Below, piece by piece: positions 37,398 to 39,819 of a stretch of 39,819 nucleotides of DNA. The DNA is from JAIRTY01 sp050257395 (GTDB taxonomy: Bacteria > Actinomycetota > Actinomycetes > Streptosporangiales > Streptosporangiaceae), in assembly GCA_050257395.1 (NCBI GenBank), contig JBLMWU010000224.1:1-39819 (forward strand), read 5' to 3'. Every line of letters begins with the position of its first letter. Positions within the stretch are counted from its first letter, which is position 1. The translations under genes were made by a program, and so were the position numbers. The notes under the pieces are model-generated. The model worked only from the letters and a program-made list of their open reading frames with translations, searched no databases and was not told the origin of the DNA.

Positions 37398-38257
37398 GCG
37401 ACGCGCTGGACCAGGTGCTGCAGCTGCTGAACCTGGAGCAGATCGAGGCGGACATCTTCCGTGGCCGCAGCCCGGCGGAGCGGCGCCAGCGGGTGTTCGG
37501 CGGGCAGGTGGCCGGCCAGGCGCTGGTCGCGGCGGGCCGGACCGTGCCAGCGGACCGCCCGGTGCATTCGCTGCACGCCTACTTCATCCGGCCCGGCGAC
37601 CCCACCGTGCCGCTGCTGTACCTGGTGGACCGGGTCAGGGACGGCCGGTCGTTCACCACCCGCCGGGTCTCCGCGATCCAGCACGGCCAGACGATCTTCA
37701 CGCTGTCGGCGTCCTTCCACCAGCCCGAGCCCGGGCTGGTGCACGCCAGGGCCATGCCGGACGTGCCCGCGCCGGAGTCGGTGGCACCCACCCCGGAGCG
37801 GCTGGAGAAGCTGTTCGGCGTGCCAGCCGATGACCTGTTCCGCAGGAACCCGATCGACCAGCGGTTCATCGGGCCGCTCACGTTCGAGGCGGAGCGCGAC
37901 CCGTCGCTGCGGTCGGACCACAACCTGGTGTGGCTGCGCGCAGACGGGGAACTGCCGGACGACCCGCTGGTGCACGTGTGCCTGATGACCTACGCGTCCG
38001 ACATGACGCTGCTCGACACCGTGCTGCTGCGGCACGGCCGGTCCTGGGCGGACGGCCGCACCTCCGGCGCGAGCCTCGACCACGCCATGTGGTTCCACCG
38101 CCCGTTCCGGGCCGACCGGTGGCTGCTGTACGCGCAGGAGTCGCCGGTGGCATGGGGCGCCCGCGGCCTGGCCCGGGGCGAGGTCTTCACCCAGGAGGGC
38201 GACCTGGTGGTGTCGGTGGTCCAGGAGGGATTGCTGCGCACCCCCCTCGGGGACTGA
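37394..38257 (+). CDS. tesB: Acyl-CoA thioesterase II
   Basis: A 287-residue double hot-dog thioesterase. FGGQVAGQALVAAGRTVP, HSLHAYFIRPGDPTVPLLYLVDRVRDGRSFTTRRVSAIQHGQTIFTL are in the first half, and LDHAMWFHRPFRADRWLLYAQESPVAWGARGLARGEVF in the second, which gives the Asp/Gln/Thr catalytic set. It hydrolyses medium and long acyl-CoAs. The start overlaps the uvrD2 stop by 4 bp, so both are co-translated although their functions differ. Confidence 0.94.
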   Translation: MSDALDQVLQLLNLEQIEADIFRGRSPAERRQRVFGGQVAGQALVAAGRTVPADRPVHSLHAYFIRPGDPTVPLLYLVDRVRDGRSFTTRRVSAIQHGQTIFTLSASFHQPEPGLVHARAMPDVPAPESVAPTPERLEKLFGVPADDLFRRNPIDQRFIGPLTFEAERDPSLRSDHNLVWLRADGELPDDPLVHVCLMTYASDMTLLDTVLLRHGRSWADGRTSGASLDHAMWFHRPFRADRWLLYAQESPVAWGARGLARGEVFTQEGDLVVSVVQEGLLRTPLGD

Positions 38258-38390
38258 CGGAATCTGCCACGGGCGAAAACCCGGCCGGCCCGCCGCCCGG
38301 GCGCCGCCGCACTCCGCAGGTCAGCACGTGGAAATCGCTGGCCGGTCCGATCACGCCGCCAGAAAATCCGGCTGTCCGCAGGAACCGGCG

Positions 38391-38429
38391 GAAAAACCTG
38401 TTGCCCCGGCGTGGTGCCACTCGTAGGCT
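38391..38429 (+). promoter_or_regulatory. WhiB7-type autoregulated promoter
   Basis: GAAAAACCTG (38391-38400) directly precedes TTGCCC (38401-38406), a 17-bp spacer and TAGGCT (38424-38429). An A/T tract just upstream of the -35 box is the hallmark of WhiB7-dependent promoters. It predicts transcription starting near 38436, about 490 bp before the whiB7 start. Confidence 0.65.
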
Positions 38430-38478
38430 GCTGACATGTCCCTGGATGGCTGATGCCGTGCGGAAGGAGGTGCCCACC

Positions 38479-38787
38479 GTGGAGAACAGCATGTCCGGCG
38501 TTCAGGCTGCCGTGATGCCGCCTGCCCTGGCCGTCGCCATGGAGGGTGCCTGCACGCCAAACGGCATGGCTGCCGTCCTGCTCCCCGGCACCGGCGCGCC
38601 CACAACGACGCGCCTGCGTGCCGTTGTGGATGAGGCCAAGCCGCGACCGCGGGGGACCCATGTCCTTCTCGCGCGGCAGGACACCCCGCAGCAGCACAAC
38701 CTCCAGAAGTTCGCGTACAGCAATGGCATCGCCGCCGCCAACGGCGACGCCTCGGGTCTGCACCAGGCTTGTTGGGATCCGGTCTAG
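38479..38787 (+). CDS. Candidate upstream ORF in the whiB7 leader
   Basis: GTG at 38479 preceded by a strong AGGAGGTG, open for 102 codons to the TAG at 38785. The predicted peptide (MENSMSGVQAAVMPPALAVA... ending GLHQACWDPV) is not recognised. Its third-position GC is visibly lower than in neighbouring genes, as expected for a leader constrained at RNA level. The stop codon lies at the start of the loop of the hairpin 38774-38806, just before a 15-bp terminator. whiB7 genes are known to be controlled by ribosome-dependent attenuation through an upstream ORF, so this is the likely sensing ORF. A shorter ORF inside it could be the true one; an in-frame ATG at 38446 also exists. Confidence 0.55.
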   Translation: MENSMSGVQAAVMPPALAVAMEGACTPNGMAAVLLPGTGAPTTTRLRAVVDEAKPRPRGTHVLLARQDTPQQHNLQKFAYSNGIAAANGDASGLHQACWDPV

Positions 38788-38806
38788 CAAGACCGGCCTG
38801 GATCCC
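38774..38806 (+). promoter_or_regulatory. Leader hairpin at the upstream-ORF stop codon
   Basis: GGGATCC-GGTCT pairs with AGACC and GGATCCC around a 4-nt loop (38786-38789), leaving GGCCT (38795-38799) bulged. The TAG stop (38785-38787) lies at the loop. The bulged GGCCT can also pair with AGGCC (38811-38815), the base of the terminator's 5' arm, giving a simple switch. Confidence 0.55.
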
Positions 38807-38809
38807 CTC

Positions 38810-38843
38810 AAGGCCGCGGACCCGGAACCGGGTCCGCGGCCTT
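38810..38843 (+). terminator. whiB7 leader attenuator/terminator hairpin
   Basis: AAGGCCGCGGACCCG-GAAC-CGGGTCCGCGGCCTT: a perfect 15-bp stem with a 4-nt loop, 83 bp before the whiB7 ATG. It lies inside the transcript from the 38401 promoter, so it would stop transcription before whiB7 unless translation of the leader is disturbed. Confidence 0.82.
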
Positions 38844-38925
38844 CGTCATGCAAGACCACCGTTTTGTCAGACGACTGAGAGACCGTACGACGAGCAGGAC
38901 GACCACCACGAGAGGGGATGGAGCG

Positions 38926-39369
38926 ATGTGCCGGCCCGGCACCAGCGCCGTTGCAGTGGGCACGGCGGGGTTCGAGGCAGAAACCGCGTCCAGGGGAGCA
39001 CGTCCGGGGACGGGTCAGGGCGGGTCCGTGCCCGCGCCGCGGCAGTTCGGCACCGCGGGCACCGCGGTGAAGCAGGCCGCAGCGGGCCAGCGGGTCCCGG
39101 CGGCCCCGGCGCTGCTGCCGATGGCACGCAGCAGCAGGGAGCTGCCGTGCCGCGATGACCCGGAGCTGTTCTTCGCCGAGTCGCCGGAGGACGTGGAGTA
39201 CGCCAAGACGCTCTGCGGCGACTGTCCTGTCAGGATGTCCTGCCTGGCCGGCGCCATGGAGCGACGGGAGCCGTGGGGCGTGTGGGGCGGCGAGCTGTTC
39301 CTGCGCGGCGAGGTTGTGCCGCGCAAGCGGCCGCGCGGGCGTCCCCGCAAGACGGAAGTGGCAGCGTAG
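38926..39369 (+). CDS. whiB7: WhiB7, iron-sulfur transcription factor of antibiotic response
   Basis: A 147-residue WhiB protein. The four cluster cysteines are Cys75, 97, 100 and 106 (LPCRDDPELFFAE, LCGDCPVRMSCLAG), followed by the GVWGG turn (118-122) and the AT-hook RPRGRPRK (135-142), which identifies WhiB7/WblC. With the [4Fe-4S] cluster it binds the housekeeping sigma factor and activates multidrug-resistance genes and itself. The N-terminal 65 residues are low-complexity and longer than in mycobacterial WhiB7. ATG at 38926 has GGGGATGGAG upstream; an internal ATG at residue 66 is an alternative. The leader (38436-38925) carries attenuator elements. Confidence 0.94.
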   Translation: MCRPGTSAVAVGTAGFEAETASRGARPGTGQGGSVPAPRQFGTAGTAVKQAAAGQRVPAAPALLPMARSSRELPCRDDPELFFAESPEDVEYAKTLCGDCPVRMSCLAGAMERREPWGVWGGELFLRGEVVPRKRPRGRPRKTEVAA

Positions 39370-39414
39370 GCCAGCCCCGGCCGGGGGTGGCAGATCAGCG
39401 AGAGGGCGGCAGCG

Positions 39415-39606
39415 ATGTATTCACCCACAGGATTCGTCCGGGACCGACAACAGGACCTGCTTGCGCAGGCGCAGCTGGCCCGGCAGGCACAGCGGCTGCG
39501 CAGGCTGCAGCGGGCATCCCGGCGGGCCAGCCGCGCACAGCGGAGCCTGAGCCGGGCGCTCAACCAGCAGCTGCGCGTGCGCAGCGAGCTGAACAGCGGG
39601 TTATGA
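39415..39606 (+). CDS. Small basic helical protein
   Basis: A 63-residue protein, MYSPTGFVRDRQQDLLAQAQ then a run of Arg/Gln/Ala/Leu heptad-like repeats (QRLRRLQRASRRASRAQRSL). It is predicted to be one long amphipathic helix and strongly basic. GAGAGGG lies 8 bp before the ATG. It is downstream of whiB7 on the same strand. No function is known; the good SD and position after whiB7 support a real gene. Confidence 0.6.
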   Translation: MYSPTGFVRDRQQDLLAQAQLARQAQRLRRLQRASRRASRAQRSLSRALNQQLRVRSELNSGL

Positions 39607-39705
39607 CCGGGGCAGGACCGGCGGCGCACCGCGGGGCCGGCCCTGCAGTCTGCTCGCCCGCCTGCCAGCGGAGCCAGTGGGTCTGACGGGTGCCCAGCCG
39701 CAGGG

Positions 39706-39720
39706 GGGCGCGGTGCGCCC
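39706..39720 (+). terminator. GC hairpin after the small basic protein gene
   Basis: GGGCGC-GGT-GCGCCC: a 6-bp perfect stem about 100 bp past the stop at 39606. The interval 39607-39726 holds no other feature that I can support. Confidence 0.25.
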
Positions 39721-39726
39721 AGGCCG

Positions 39727-39819
39727 GAGCGAGCCGAAGGGCCGCGCCGCCGTCTGGACTGACGAGCGACGAGCGCAGCGAGGAGCGAGGAGGGAAGACG
39801 GCGGGCTCGAGCGGCCCGG
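39727..39819. repeat. Dispersed long-hairpin repeat, copy B (runs off the window)
   Basis: The last 93 bp of the window match 35185-35277 with 3 mismatches. Its GCTCGAGC centre is an intact palindrome where copy A reads GCTCCAGC. The similarity may extend past the window edge, including the tandem part seen at 35278-35347. Confidence 0.85.

Noticed and set aside
38774..38843. tRNA-like structure
   Set aside because: Two separate hairpins without a D-arm, T-arm sequence or acceptor pairing; they fit a leader attenuator.

Overview
The window is a very GC-rich chromosomal segment (third codon positions almost all G or C) with GTG and TTG starts, strong Shine-Dalgarno sites and many 1-4 bp gene overlaps. 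Together with WhiB7 (AT-hook), a UvrD2-type helicase with HRDC domain, DUF5302, DUF1876, an F420-type LLM oxidoreductase and PucR regulators this points to a filamentous or soil Actinomycetota. No rRNA, tRNA, CRISPR array, transposase or phage gene was seen, and the genus cannot be told from the sequence.

Layout. 1-2268: a partial M50 site-2 protease (Rip3-like, minus strand) divergent from a PucR/CdaR-type regulator. 2294-7424: a reactive-sulfur block on the minus strand. A CsoR-family regulator with the two-Cys, no-His pattern of CstR precedes DUF302; upstream lies a four-gene operon (rhodanese, MBL-rhodanese fusion, rhodanese, TauE/SafE exporter), then a thioredoxin-methyltransferase pair. 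Each of the three units has the same perfect 16-bp operator, ATACCC-N4-GGGTAT. 7456-11298: a LOG family protein, a frameshifted heavy-metal-binding (YbjQ-like) remnant, pseudouridine kinase and pseudouridine-phosphate glycosidase, and an LLM oxidoreductase. 11323-16995: a translationally coupled operon of phosphoribosyltransferase-hydrolase fusion, APH/AAA kinase and nicotinate phosphoribosyltransferase, the same families as M. tuberculosis Rv0571c, Rv2004c and Rv0573c. It is preceded by a DosR-like box and a perfect hairpin next to the SD, and followed by a repeat-tailed membrane protein and a DUF5302 protein.

17064-26335: SDR, PAS-GAF-PP2C phosphatase, class B penicillin-binding protein, QueA-like protein, SDR, divergent SoxR, a hypothetical protein, a P-loop kinase and an AlkD-like HEAT protein. 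26360-29562: a GH15 glucodextranase missing its catalytic part, a zinc ribbon, DUF488, a small beta-rich protein divergent from a MarR regulator, and DUF1876. 29842-35180: an orphan CHASE3-HAMP-GAF histidine kinase overlapping by 4 bp a Tat lipoprotein of the PotD polyamine-binding family, an Rv0079-like ribosome-hibernation protein, and a second PotD-like protein with no export signal. No ABC permease or ATPase is present. 35185-39819: a long hairpin repeat found twice (35185-35277 and the window end), uvrD2-tesB, and whiB7 behind a leader with a candidate upstream ORF, a hairpin whose loop holds the ORF stop, and a 15-bp terminator.

Themes: sulfur-stress defence under one regulator, dormancy/hibernation functions (Rip3-, Rv0571c-, Rv2004c-, PncB2-, Rv1738- and Rv0079-like proteins), and antibiotic-responsive control (WhiB7). 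The most unusual units are the kinase/PotD pair with its leaderless paralogue, and the sulfur regulon with its repeated operator.
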